Positions 1 through 10,423 of a DNA stretch of 64,000 bases are shown here, in pieces. The stretch is from Magnolia sinica (taxonomy: Eukaryota > Streptophyta > Magnoliopsida > Magnoliales > Magnoliaceae). The notes below the pieces were generated by a model that was given only the letters and a program-made list of their open reading frames with translations, was not told the origin of the DNA and did not search any database. Within the stretch, counting starts at the first letter, position 1. Each line of letters starts with the position of its first letter. A program made the translations under genes and the position numbers. The DNA lies in NCBI RefSeq assembly GCF_029962835.1, contig NC_080577.1, positions 1,736,001 to 1,800,000 of the forward strand. The letters are read 5' to 3'.

Positions 1-945
1 CTCTATAGTTTGGTCAATTGATCTCAACCCTTCTTGTATAATTAAGTTGAGAATGTGTGCACAACATCGAACATGAAATATTTTTCCTTCAAAAAATAAA
101 CTGTCGGTTGCCTTGAACTGGTTACGTAAGAATTGTATGACACTGTCATTTGTCGAAGCATTATCTAAAGTTAATGAACTGACTTTTTTTTCAATGCCCC
201 AATCTCGTAGACAGTTGTAAATGCAATCTGAAATAACCAGACCGGAATGGGGAGGTGGAAGGTGGCAAAAGTTCAATATTTTCTTACAGAGTTTTCAATT
301 TTCATCAACATAGTGTGCAGTCAATGAAATGTAACCCTTTCTTTGATTTTGCGCCGTCTACATATCAGACGTCAAACTTACCCTTGAAACCGAATCTAAA
401 ACTGCTTTCAGCTTCATTTTCTCATTGGCATACATCTTCATGCACTCTCTCTTCGCAGTTATATGGGAGACCTTCTCAAACTGAGGATTAAGGTAATTGC
501 TGTATCCCATAAATATTTTACTCTCTACCATCTTAAATGGCTGCTCATCAATGATAATAAGCTTTGCAAACCACTCCTTTAGTTTCTCTTTTTCAAACTT
601 ATAAGTGGTAAGCGTACCTTCAGAAGCAGATCCTTTGGACTTTGTAAACGATAGCAATTGTTGGCCTGAACGTGGAAGTCTAGGTTTCCTTGCACAGCTT
701 TGTCTATGTCTGTTTAAATGAGACGTCGACCCCCCGACACTTTTGGTATATAGACTTTTGCAGTGCATACATCTAATCTTGGGGACATTGTTAACTACTA
801 CTTCTTCAAAATCATCCCAGACAGCTGATCGTTTCTTTCCTTTGTTTGCAGCTGAAGACCCCTCTCCCTCAACAACAAGTGGTGAAGTGGCTGACGCACC
901 GGCACCGGCACTAGGGTTAGGTTGGACTTCATCCTCACTAGCCAT
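1..945 (-). pseudogene. hAT-family transposase, N-terminal part with BED zinc finger, broken
   Basis: A reading frame starts with ATG at 943-945 and runs on the minus strand. Residues about 35-90 form a BED-type zinc finger: a W-D-F stretch, then a Cys-x2-Cys pair (IRCMHC) and a His-x4-His/Cys cluster (HLNRHRQSC). A linker follows. The same frame continues to the left edge, carrying the hAT core motif FHVRCCAHILNLI near positions 30-75 and an LDNAS motif nearby. Two in-frame stops, at 358-360 (TAG) and 295-297 (TGA), both sit where related proteins usually have tryptophan, so each is a single-base TGG change. The gene runs off the window, so the dimerisation region is not visible. Intact hAT transposases cut and paste DNA in the nucleus; this copy cannot make a full protein unless both stops are read through. 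Identification as hAT is confident; the subfamily is not assigned. Confidence 0.85.
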
Positions 946-1008
946 ATCTAAAGATATGAAACAATTTCATTTATCTTTATACCTTAGTAAAGAATTTCCT
1001 AAGCAGAT

Positions 1009-1810
1009 AAATCAGTTACCTATTCAATGCTGGATAGATAGTAATGCTTTCATTATTTAATTTAAATGCTACGCCAAAATTTCGACACCATCTCCCCTTA
1101 TCTCTCCAGAATATATTAATCTTGTATTTGATTCATACGTCAACTATCTACACAAAGTGTGGATATTTGATGAGGAAGTAAATGTAAGAAATATATCTAG
1201 AGAGAATTAGGAGAGACGAACCGAAACAAGCATGTGCATTTAAATTAGAATAAATGAAAACATTAATATCTATCCAATATTGAACTGTCCAAAAAGGGAC
1301 AATTACGTAAGAATTTCTATGCATTCATGAACACACTCAATCTATGTCTGGCAACATAGAAATCCTCAAATGGGTAACTGATTATTCTATATTATAACAA
1401 AAATATAAAAAATAATTAAATCAGTTACCCATTCAATGTTGAATAGATAGTAATGCTTTCATTATTCAATTTAAATGTCACGCCAAAATTTCGGCAGCAT
1501 CTCCCCTTATCTCTCCAGAATATATTAATCTTGGATTTGATTCACACATCAACTATCTACATAAAGTGTGAATATTTGATGAAGAAGCAAATACAAGAAA
1601 TATATCCAGAGAGAATTAGGAGAGACGAACCGAAACAAGCATGTGCATTTAAATTAGAATAAATGAAAACATTATTATCTATCCAACATTGAACTGTCCA
1701 AAAAGGGACAATTTGAGAATTTCTATGCATCCATGAACACACTCAATTTATGTCTGGTAATATAGAAATCCTCAAATGGGCAATTGATTATCCTATACTA
1801 CAACAACAAG
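1009..1810. repeat. Two tandem copies of a 409-bp unit with foldback structure
   Basis: The unit beginning near 1009 (atcagttacc...) recurs at 1418 with a period of 409 bp and scattered differences. The first copy ends at about 1417 and the second at about 1810. Within each unit the left part (TCAGTTACC...CAATG...GATAG) is partly the inverted complement of the right part (CTATCCAA...GGGTAACTGA), so each unit can fold back. It lies directly upstream of the BED-finger start of the hAT pseudogene and may be that transposon's 5' subterminal DNA, but I see no proof of this. Confidence 0.75.
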
Positions 1811-3491
1811 AACAAAAAAATAAAAATGTATCTAATAGGCAATTGGTATAAGCATAGATTAAGACTAACTAACAAAAACAGAAAACATTTGTGATAAAAG
1901 ATTTCATGTGGAGCTTTCTAGTATATACTATATACTCATACATGAAGTCCTATTTAAAAGCAAAAGAAAGCCAAGCTACATTCCATCCAGCGTAGATCCA
2001 ATTTTTTAGACGGTTTGGATTTAGGTACATGTGTGTGATGCATACAGAAGCTGAGTGCGTCTGTATGGTATAGAAGGTGTTTTCGGAACATCCATATGGC
2101 TGGCTCAGTTGGACGGTCCAGATTCACAAACTCGGATTCTCGACAATCACAAGTGGGACACATGGTTTTCTCACCGTGAATGGACTGTGCTATAGGAAAA
2201 TCTTAACCTTTTGATTTATGGCCACCATTTAGACGATTAAGAAGAGAAATACAATAACGGTTCACATTCAACTCAACAAGATCCCGTATTGGTGGTTTGA
2301 GTCTTTCAACATAGATCAACGTTGGGGCATGCTCCGTCCTTTTCAGTTCTGGGACTTTCGGTGACAGGATTCGCGACAGATAAGGCAGTTGAGGGACTGC
2401 TACAAATAAAAAACAGCTGCTACAGCAGAGTTTATGATACAACCATTGTTTTTGTGTTAGCATGTCACGTGTATGTAAAATCCAATCCTTGTAAAATGAA
2501 TGATGCTTGTGAAAATCTAATAATATTCAAAATCAATATGATTCACTCATTCTGTGGACCGCACTACACCACTACACTGAGTTCTACAATTGGCTGTGGA
2601 GAGAATGCATGGTGCAATTATCTATTAGTGAATAAAGTAGGATTTTCAATACTTCCTTTTTAAGAGATTATCTCTCTTTCTCTCTTTCTTTTGCCTAATC
2701 AAATATTCCTGATTATTAATAATATGATATTAAATTACGTTCCTACAATATTTACTTTTATTTGATACTCTAGCATCATCATCATCCGACGTTTGATGCA
2801 GATGTAGGTCCACTGTGGAGATGCCCTGGCCCACTTATCAAGCAGGCTAAGTTCCCCTATTCTGCACATTTGCTTCTAACATTGTGGCCCATGGGTTCAG
2901 GTGGACCCGACTGATTTTAACAAGTATGGGTCCAGTTTTCACCCATTAAGAAAATATGGTCAGTCAGGTCTCACCTTTCTGACCTGCTAAAAATCGAGTC
3001 AAGTCAAGTTTGAGTTGGGTCAGTAATTTTAATAATATTATTATATTTATTAAATATGAAACATGCTAACATCCCCTCTTTAATCAGAGATTAACAATAT
3101 CTTAATGTTTTTATGTGACATGTGTCATGATCAGTCATCAATTTCAACCGTTTATTCATTCATTCATCTGGGACAAATGTTAGATTGTAAAAATCATGCT
3201 ATACAATAGTCCTAGCGTCATGAAAAAATGGAGTCACTAGCAAGTAAAGAAATGAAATAGTTCCAATCATCATCTTGAAATGTCTATTCTATATATCAAA
3301 AGAAGCAAGATTTGATCATGCCATGCATCCGATCTATAACACCTAAAAATGGATGGTTGTAAAAGATGGCCCACTTCAAAAGGGTTAAGCTCATCCAATC
3401 AAGGTGATGTTTTACCATGGCTTTCGATGAACGGCCATGCCGTGTTTGGCATCTTGGATTCAGAATCTCCTATTATTATGAAATAAACACC

Positions 3492-3496
<5 letters not shown>
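1811..3496. other. Intergenic DNA, no gene recognised
   Basis: AT-rich sequence with short patches in the GTGGGCCC style of MITE remnants (for example 2810-2960). The small open frames here lack motifs and look like chance. A 39-41 nt stretch near 3430-3480 (GTTTGGCATCTTGGATTC) resembles the hAT-like MITE at 39.75-40.37 kb and may be a truncated relative. Confidence 0.5.

Positions 3497-3542
<46 letters not shown>
3497..3542. repeat. (GA)n microsatellite
   Basis: Uninterrupted GA dinucleotide tract of about 46 bp on the plus strand. It borders the left side of the GC-rich minisatellite. Confidence 0.95.
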
Positions 3543-3547
<5 letters not shown>

Positions 3548-3564
3548 TACTCGTTGCAGTTAGA

Positions 3565-3979
3565 TGGAAAGACGAGCGAGCTCTGCTGGACGGATGGCGA
3601 GAAGAGTAGAGAGGCGGAGGTCCTTTGGTGGTTGGACGGACAGACGAGCAGAGAGAGGCGGAGGTCCTCTGGTGGTCGGACGAGTAGAGACTGAGAGAGG
3701 CGGACGACCTCTGGTGGTCGGACGAGCAGAGAGAGGCGGATGGCCTCTGCTGGTCGGACGATCAGAGAGAGCGGACGGCCTCGCAAAAAGAGGCGGACGA
3801 CTTCTGGTGGTCGGACGAGCAGAGAGATGTGGACGGCCTCTGCTGGTCGGACGATCAGAGAGAGGCGGACGGCCTCGCAAAAAGAGGCGGACGACTTCTA
3901 GTGGTCGGACGAGCAGAGAGATGCGGACGACCTCTGCTGGTCGGACGATCAGAGAGAGGCGGATGGCCTCTACTGGTCG

Positions 3980-3982
<3 letters not shown>
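3565..3982. repeat. GC-rich minisatellite, about 36-bp unit
   Basis: About eleven imperfect copies of a unit built on GGTCGGACGAGCAGAGAG and GGCGGACG(A/G)CCTCTG. The period is near 36 bp, a multiple of three, so long Arg/Gly-rich or Pro/Ser-rich frames are open on both strands by periodicity alone. Some copies form higher-order pairs: a 108-bp block containing GCCTCGCAAAAAGAGGCGG recurs. No start context, splice site or domain supports a protein. Confidence 0.85.

Positions 3983-4016
<34 letters not shown>
3983..4016. repeat. (GA)n microsatellite
   Basis: GA tract of about 34 bp that closes the right side of the minisatellite and matches the tract on its left side. Confidence 0.95.
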
Positions 4017-4022
<6 letters not shown>

Positions 4023-4129
4023 GGGGTCGGGCAGGGAGAGAGCGAGCAGGGGAGAGGGTTTGGTGGGGACGGCTGGGGTCGGGCGTTTTCTCAAAAGGGA
4101 AAGGGAAAGCGACCTAGGGATTTTTTTTT

Positions 4130-4352
4130 AGGGGTATATATACATATAGCGAGTGGGGACGGGTCGAGTCGGGTTTCGGACCGAGTCGGGCCAAACTTGG
4201 ACGTATCCGAACTCAGCTCGAACTCAGTTTCGGGCTGCAGAAACTAGCCCGTCCTGACCTGAACTCAGTTCCGGGTCGGGCCAAGTCGAGCTTTTTCGGG
4301 CCAAGTCGAGCGAGTTAACCGGGCTAGCCCGGTTTGTGTACACCTCTACCCA
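4130..4352. mobile_element. hAT-like non-autonomous element remnant (GC-rich end)
   Basis: Repetitive GGGTCGGGCC / GAGCTCGA words end at TTTGTGTACACCTCTACC, the usual outer end of a widespread plant hAT-type MITE group whose other end reads as a copy of GGTGTACA. The left end is not clear and may include the minisatellite, so only this part is assigned. Confidence 0.5.
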
Positions 4353-4380
4353 TAAATGAGTTCTTAACCTAGAGAAAATA

Positions 4381-4907
4381 GAAATCGGATTGCGTACTGA
4401 GTTACTCAGTACCTTTTATCGTACTAAGTAAACTCAGTTGGGCCTACTGTGAATGTATGTGGTTTATCCACACCGTCAATCCATTTTTAATGCTAATTTT
4501 AGGGGTTGATCCCAAAATTGAAGTAAATCCAAATGTCAAGTGGACCATTACACAGGAAACAGTGTGGAATAATGATTTCCACCGTTGAAACCTTCCAAGG
4601 GTCTAAAGTAATTTTTATTTGTCATCCAACCTGTTCATAAGATCACAAAGACATGGATGAAGAGAAACCACAAACATCAGCTTGATCCAAAACTTCAAAA
4701 AAATTTCGATGGTAGAGGTTCAATCAAACTGTTTCCTGTGGTGTGGTCCACTTGAAATTTTAATTTGCTTCATTTTTGGGATTAAGATCTAAATTATCTG
4801 TTAACATGGATTAACGGAGTGGATAAAATAAATAAATAACAGTGGACCCCACACAGTTTACTCAGTACGCTAAGGGTAATGAATTACTCAGTACGCAATC
4901 CGCTTCG
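4381..4907. mobile_element. Mutator-like MITE, family A, copy 1
   Basis: 527 bp with terminal inverted repeats that include GGATTGCGTACTGAGT at the left and its complement (ACTCAGTACGCAATCC) at the right. It is flanked by a perfect 9-bp direct repeat GAGAAAATA (4372-4380 and 4908-4916), the size expected for Mutator-like insertion. There is no coding potential. The interior has the GTGGACC...CATCCAACC...GTGGTCCAC foldback layout shared with the other MITEs here. Confidence 0.88.
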
Positions 4908-4916
4908 GAGAAAATA

Positions 4917-5538
4917 TCACTTTCGTAGGGAGTATTTTCCACCCAAATACTTTCAAGCTCCGGCTGTAAATTCTCCAAAAAGGGAAAAACTAAATAAAAG
5001 AAATTTTCTTTATCTTACCCCCAAAGTGGACAACTCATATAAAATGAAACATTCACTGATTTAACTATCTAACATCAATTGGTGGATGGTTAGATAACAG
5101 TTGAAATGAAAATAAAATGTCTATTAATCAAAAGTTAAAATAATTCAATCAATCTACTTTTGAAATGGTTAAGCCAGCGTATCGACCATCGTACTCTTCC
5201 AGAGTATCAAATAACTACCCTTTTGCCGATTTTATGTGAAAATGCTGACCGTTCACCAACAAAGCAAATTGCCAAAATCAGCCTTTAAAAAACAAAAGCG
5301 GTGTTATAGTTAGCTTTTTGACTCTACTTTACTGAGAAAAATAAAGAAATGAAATAAAAAGGAATATAATAAGGCTTTTCATTTTTCCTTTTTCTTACTT
5401 CCTTTTACTATTCATGCGCGTGTACGCGTGCGCTTCTTTACCTTTCCATGCAATCTCGTGTCACACGGAAGAATATTTGAATGAGCTTTGCTCCGATCCG
5501 TCTCATGCTATCTAGGGATTCTAGCCGTTGGATTCGGG
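4917..5538. other. Intergenic DNA
   Basis: AT-rich DNA with no gene. Near 5165-5185 there is a CCAGCGTATCGACC word resembling the right end of MITE family F (see 35.1 kb), but no left partner was found. Confidence 0.5.
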
Positions 5539-5618
5539 ACGCGGATTGCGTACTGACACTGTCAGTAGCAAGGTTGCTACTGGAGGGTGCTTTGTGGGTC
5601 CCACAATATATATATATA

Positions 5619-5696
<78 letters not shown>

Positions 5697-6126
5697 ATTC
5701 ATAAATTTCGGATTATTATTTTAGGGCATAAGCTCAAAAAATGAAATATATCCTGGTCTCAAGTGGGCCACACCATAGGAAAACAGTGGTTATTGAAAAC
5801 TTCCTAGGGCCCACTGTAATGTTTATTTTCCATCCAACCGGTTGGTTAGGTCATAAATAACTGGATGAAGGGAAAATACACATATAAGCTTGATCCAAAA
5901 CTTTCGCGACTCCCACGAAGTTTTTGACGGTAGGCATTCAATCACTGCTGTTTCCTGTGATGTGGTCTATCTAATTTTTTAATCTTTGTCATTTTTAGTA
6001 TCATGCCTAAAATCATCTATAAAAATAGATTGGCGGCGTGGATAAAATGCATACATCCTAGTAGGGCCCACAAAGTACCGTCCATAGCAAGTGGCTACTC
6101 AGACTGCCGGTAGCCAAGCCCCGTCC
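5539..6126. mobile_element. Mutator-like MITE, family A relative, with internal (TA)n
   Basis: The left end (GCGGATTGCGTACTGAC...GTCAGTAGC) and right end (GGCTACTCAGACTGCC...) are degenerate inverted repeats. Direct flanks TTGGATTCGGG (5528-5538) and TTGGATTTGGG (6127-6137) agree at 10 of 11 positions, consistent with a Mutator-like target duplication. A (TA)n tract fills 5606-5693. Confidence 0.75.
5606..5693. repeat. (TA)n microsatellite
   Basis: About 88 bp of TA with one TC interruption, inside the MITE. Tyr/Ile repeat frames across it are artefacts. Confidence 0.95.
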
Positions 6127-6148
6127 TTGGATTTGGGTGTTTCTGAAG

Positions 6149-6661
6149 AAATCCGATTGCGTACTGAGTTACTCGGTACGCTCTTATCGTACCGAGTAAA
6201 CTCTGTTGGGCCCAATGTGAATTCATGTGGTTTATCCACACCGTCCATACGTTTTTCCGGATCATTTTAGTGGTTGAGCCCAAAACTGAAGTGTATCAAA
6301 AGCTCAAGTAGACTATACCAAAGGAAACAGTGGAAGTATTGATTTCCACCGTTGAAACATTTCTAAGGCCCCCAGTGATGTTTATTTGTCATCCAAACTG
6401 TTCATAAGCTCACGCAGACATGGATGAATGGAAAACACAAATATCATCTTGATCTAAAACTTCTGTGGGCCCCCAAGAACTTTTCAACGGTAGACTTAAA
6501 TTCACACTATTTCAGATGGTGTGGTCCACTGAAACTTTGAATATGATTAATTTTAGTTTATAAGCCCTAAAATTATATGATAAAGAGGATGTACGGAGTT
6601 GATACAATGCATGAATGACGGTGGGCTCCACAGAGTTTACTCAGTACGCAATCCGCTTCCG
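6149..6661. mobile_element. Mutator-like MITE, family A, copy 2
   Basis: About 513 bp. The ends read GATTGCGTACTGAGTTACTC and GTTTACTCAGTACGCAATCC, the same inverted repeats as the copy at 4381. Flanks TTTCTGAAG (6140-6148) and TTTCTGAAA (6662-6670) match at 8 of 9 bases. It lies only about 12 bp beyond the neighbouring MITE's right target duplication. Confidence 0.85.
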
Positions 6662-7030
6662 TTTCTGAAATTACCCAAACCGTTTGTTTCATAGGGCTTT
6701 CCTTGGATAGGAGACGGCGTAAAAAAAATAATCTCAGGATGAATATTTCAGCCCTTTGATTATGCAACTGTTATGGTGACCGTTCATATTCAATGCAAAA
6801 GTGCCAAATTATCCAACGGTTGAAATCATCCAATTGAGAAGTTTGATTTGTTGACTTTCCACCGTACGACGTGAGACTCGTCTTATAAACGGTTTGGATC
6901 GTTGGGAGATGGCCTAGATTCAAAGGCTAAATTCCATACGTACTGCATTACAATACATGGGTTGTATGTGAGCAAACCTCGATTGGAATCAAATAAATCA
7001 GCCGGTTCATCTACATCGTTTCAAGAAAAT

Positions 7031-7429
7031 GCCTTGTTATAACGTGGTGTGTGGGACCCACATTACACTATGATGTGTGTATGGCATCCAATCCGTTCAT
7101 CAGGTGCTGCCCCCTAATGACAAAAAATCACAACCCTTAAAATATGCCTGAAAATTTTAAAATCACGTGGTGTGGGCCATTTGAGTTTGGGAATGGCCGT
7201 CCGTTGAAGAATCTGCAAAAGGAAATGGACAGCATGTATAAATTTTGGTGGGCCACTCGGGAAGGTTTAAATGGTGGATGCCACCATCCTAACGGCTCCC
7301 TATGGTGGGACCCACCTTTGTTTCGATCTGATTAATTCGTAGAATAGAATAGGGAATGAAGTTCAAGGGCCCCACCTTATTAGTGGATAGGGTGTGGGAA
7401 ACATGGGCTCCACACAACACGTTGTAGGA
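7031..7429. mobile_element. MITE with AACGTG(T/G)TGTGTGG ends
   Basis: The left end (TATAACGTGGTGTGTGGGACC) and right end (GGGCTCCACACAACACGTTG) are inverted repeats. The interior carries GTGGGCCA/TGGCCCAC words and no gene. The target duplication was not resolved. Confidence 0.65.
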
Positions 7430-8028
7430 CGAGCGTACTGTCGAAACGTGGCAGATCCCTGCGTTATAAAAGGAATTCAAAGATTTCAATGCAAAGCGCG
7501 TGAACATGTTCACACCACCGTACACGTACTCACAGACCGTCCCGCACAACACGCATCACGTGCCTACAGGAAACACGTGTTAGCATGGCTGGAAGTGGGC
7601 CACGCTGCCGGCCGGCTGAGGGTTGGGCACGTGCTTGAAATGTATGCCCTATTGTCTAGGTCAGGGCTAATGATGACTGGCCTAGCTAATTAGCCTTCTC
7701 TAATTATCAAGTAGATGACTGTCGTACAATATTTATGGATTGCTTGAAAACATTTGTCAGTCGTCCAATCAACATACGGTTTTAGATTCAGACTAACGTT
7801 TCTATAGTTTATTTAAATATTCAAAGCCATTTATGGATAAAACGGATGCCTTAAACTTTTTTATGTTTAGACTAATTTGGAACCGTTGTTTTAAAACTTG
7901 GCCCACTCATCTTGACGAGATTTGGAGCATGAGTCTAGAGAAACATGGTACTGTGCCGGGCTGAGTGACTCGGTCGACTTGACTCGGTATGGTAGAACTG
8001 AGTTAATTGCCTTACATATTGTGGGATT

Positions 8029-8166
8029 TTATTGGATGCGTGATTCAAACCAAACATAAAATTAGCTAATGAGGTGTCAATAATACTTGCTAATTCGTTA
8101 TTGGATGCGTGATTCAAACCAAACATAAAATTAGCTAATGAGGTGTCAATAATACTTGCTAATTCG
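8029..8166. repeat. Perfect 69-bp tandem duplication
   Basis: The sequence from ATTGGATGCGTGATTC (8031) repeats exactly at 8100 with a 69-bp period. No difference is visible, so it is a recent duplication inside segmental unit A; unit B has a single diverged copy near 10450-10505. Confidence 0.92.
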
Positions 8167-8329
8167 AGTTATGGTTTATATTGCTTATACAAGATCTAAC
8201 TTTTTTAAAAATATATATATTTATGATTTTAGCATTTTCAATTATGATAACAAATAATTTATCATGTTGATTGAGTTTTTGAGTCAAAATAACATACACA
8301 CTATTATTTTTGTTCAACACACACCCCCA

Positions 8330-8925
8330 CACTCAGTTGTAGGTGGATTTCACCACTTAAGCATACTTGAACCTAGACCTAAGTTGAAACTCTCAGGAGG
8401 CTACCACCTAGGCAAGGATAATGACTCTAGTTGAACATCCACATACTTGAACAGACCCTTGTTGGGAGTCCACCACCCGGGCAAAGATAATAACTGTAGT
8501 TGAACATACACATACTTGAACCCAGACCCACGGTGAAACTCTTTGGGAGTCTATCACCCAGGCAAGGATAATAACTCTACTTGAATATCCACATGCTTGA
8601 ACCCAGACCTGTGCTGAAACTCGTAAGAGTCTACTACCCAGGGAAGGATGACAACTTTAGTTGAACATTCACATACTTGAACCCAGAATCTGTGTTGAAA
8701 CTCTGGGAGTCTACCACCCAGGCAAGGATAATTAATGACTCTAGTTGAACATCTACGTACTTGAACCCACACCTGTGTTGAAACTCCCGAGAGTCTACCA
8801 CCCAAGTAAGGATAATAACTCTAGTTAAACATCCACATACTTGAACCCAGAGCTTATGTTGAAACTCCTGGGAGTCTACCACCCAGGCAAGGATAATTAA
8901 TGACTCCATTGAACATCCACTTTAG
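8330..8925. repeat. Minisatellite, 80-86 bp unit, about 7 copies
   Basis: The unit holds CATACTTGAACCCAGACC, TGTTGAAACTC..GGGAGTC, TACCACCCAGGCAAGG and ATAACTCTAGTTGAAC. Copies start near 8360, 8440, 8512, 8595, 8678, 8757 and 8838. It is absent from segmental unit B, so it arose or expanded after the duplication, or was lost there. Confidence 0.9.
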
Positions 8926-9289
8926 TGGTGTTCTTGGATTTTTGAGCCATGTTTTAAATGCTTGGCCACCTCACTTTTTCTTTTTATAAAGTTGGCTTAG
9001 CCTAGCCTAGCATTGCAGGTTAGGGCCAAGCCATAGTGACAAATCCATTAATTTTTTTGCCAAAAAGTTCTTCAAATTTTTTTAAAATTTGAAGTGTATT
9101 TAAACGTGTGTGTGTGTGTGTGAGAGAGAGAGAGCTAACTTTTTTGCATGATTCAAAATTTGGTGTGCCATTGTAAAGTGAAAACTATGGGGCCTTTGAT
9201 TTGTTTTGTTATATATGATGCACAATATTTTTTAATCAAGCCAAAAAATTATCTTAGAATTTCATGAGGTGACTCATCTAAGTTGAAGA

Positions 9290-9530
9290 TCCACTCACGA
9301 GGCCTACCATTGAAGAATTCCTGGGGCCCACTAAAGTTTTGGATCAGGCTGAGATTTGGCTTTGCCATCCTGTTTAGAATCGCATTATGAAAGGATTAGA
9401 TGGTAAATAAACATCACGGTGGGCCCCAAGAAGGATCCAATGGTAGGATTTCCATCTCCACTGCTCGGTGTGCTGCAGTTTACTTGAGTTTTCTACCTGA
9501 ATTTTGTGGTAATACCATAGCATGGGGTGG
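9290..9530. mobile_element. MITE remnant (foldback, GGATCCAATGGTAGG family)
   Basis: Contains CCTACCATTGAAGAATTCC on the left and the inverse GGATCCAATGGTAGGATT on the right, with GATCAGGCTGAGATTTGGC between. It shares these words in the same order with the element at 11640-11945. Confidence 0.65.
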
Positions 9531-9997
9531 CTCAAATGAAGTAATTCAAAGATTTCAAGCAAAATGCAAAACATGCTCATACGTTCACACCACCATACAG
9601 ACGTACTCACAGACCGTCCTCGCACAACACGCATCATGCGCCTACACAAAGCATGTGTAAGTATGGTTGGCAGTGGGCCCACTCCTGTACGGCCAGGGCT
9701 TGGACCTGGGCACACCTCCTATTGTCTACGTCAGGGCCAATGATGATGGCCTGGCCCATTGGCCTGCTCTAATGATGTAGGCCCCCGCAATATAGTATTT
9801 ATGAATTCTTTGAAAAATAAGTGGTCCAATCGACATACATGTGTAATTAAAAAGCATTTTTAAATTCATAATTATATTTCTATGATCGATTCAAATATTC
9901 AAAACCATTTATGAATAGAAAAGATACCTTAAACATTTTTAAATTTAGGCTAATTTTGAACCACTGATTTACTTCTGTCCATTCAATTCAAAACTTC

Positions 9998-10020
9998 ATA
10001 TATATATATATATATATATA
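9998..10020. repeat. (TA)n tract, left border of MITE E
   Basis: Short TA repeat directly abutting the MITE at 10021. Confidence 0.9.
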
Positions 10021-10369
10021 CACGGAAACGCTCACCTGCGAACCGGTTCGTACCATGTACGAACTTTTTGAGAACCCATCATACGTGATGTGTATCCAAA
10101 TCTGAACCGTTGATGTGAAGCAGCACATCGTGAAACCCACCAGAACCAAGTTTTACGTTGATCTAAAACTTTGATGGCCATGAAAAATGAAAACAGTTTC
10201 CTCCCTTTATTTGTATTTCTCTTCGCTGTGGCCCACCAGAATTTTAGATCAGAGTGAAAATTTCACACATGTGGTTTCATGGGATTCCACATCACATGGA
10301 CCGTATAGATTAGACACCCATGAAACGTGTGCAAAGGTGCGCACGTGCGTAGGTGCGTAGGGAGCATGA

Positions 10370-10372
<3 letters not shown>
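10021..10372. mobile_element. MITE family E, copy 1, (TA)n-bounded
   Basis: About 350 bp. It starts GGAAACGCTCACCTGCGAAC with GTTCGTACCATGTACGAAC close behind, and contains inverted ..GATCTAAAACTTTGATGG / CCACCAGAATTTTAGATC arms. TA tracts flank both sides. Relatives are at 11098-11447, 42239-42606 and 46343-46490. Confidence 0.8.

Positions 10373-10421
<49 letters not shown>
10373..10421. repeat. (TA)n tract, right border of MITE E
   Basis: About 49 bp of TA directly following the element. Confidence 0.95.

Positions 10422-10423
<2 letters not shown>

Larger units (their letters stand above)
7471..9288. repeat. Segmental duplication, unit A
   Basis: The segment starting AATTCAAAGATTTCAA (7481) recurs at 9541, followed in both by the same landmarks: CACACCACCGTACA, GTACTCACAGACCGTCC, CTATTGTCTA(G/C)GTCAGGG, CCATTTATG, a block with ATTTATGATTTTAGC, and AAATTTGAAGT near the end. 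Identity is roughly 75-85% by eye. Unit A alone contains the 69-bp tandem repeat and the minisatellite. Confidence 0.8.

Noticed and set aside
3564..4247. Long Arg/Gly-rich frames on both strands (up to 227 codons)
   Set aside because: They follow from a 36-bp (3n) minisatellite and GA tracts; no start context, splice signal or domain.
5438..5744. Open frames with Tyr/Ile repeats
   Set aside because: Translation of a (TA)n tract inside a MITE.
7144..7335. Trp/Gly-rich frame (HVVWAT..GGCHHPNG)
   Set aside because: It reads through GTGGGCC words of a MITE; such Trp/Gly-rich frames recur in all these elements.
8330..8925. CRISPR-like array of direct repeats
   Set aside because: Units are contiguous and diverged without unique spacers; it is a minisatellite in a plant genome.
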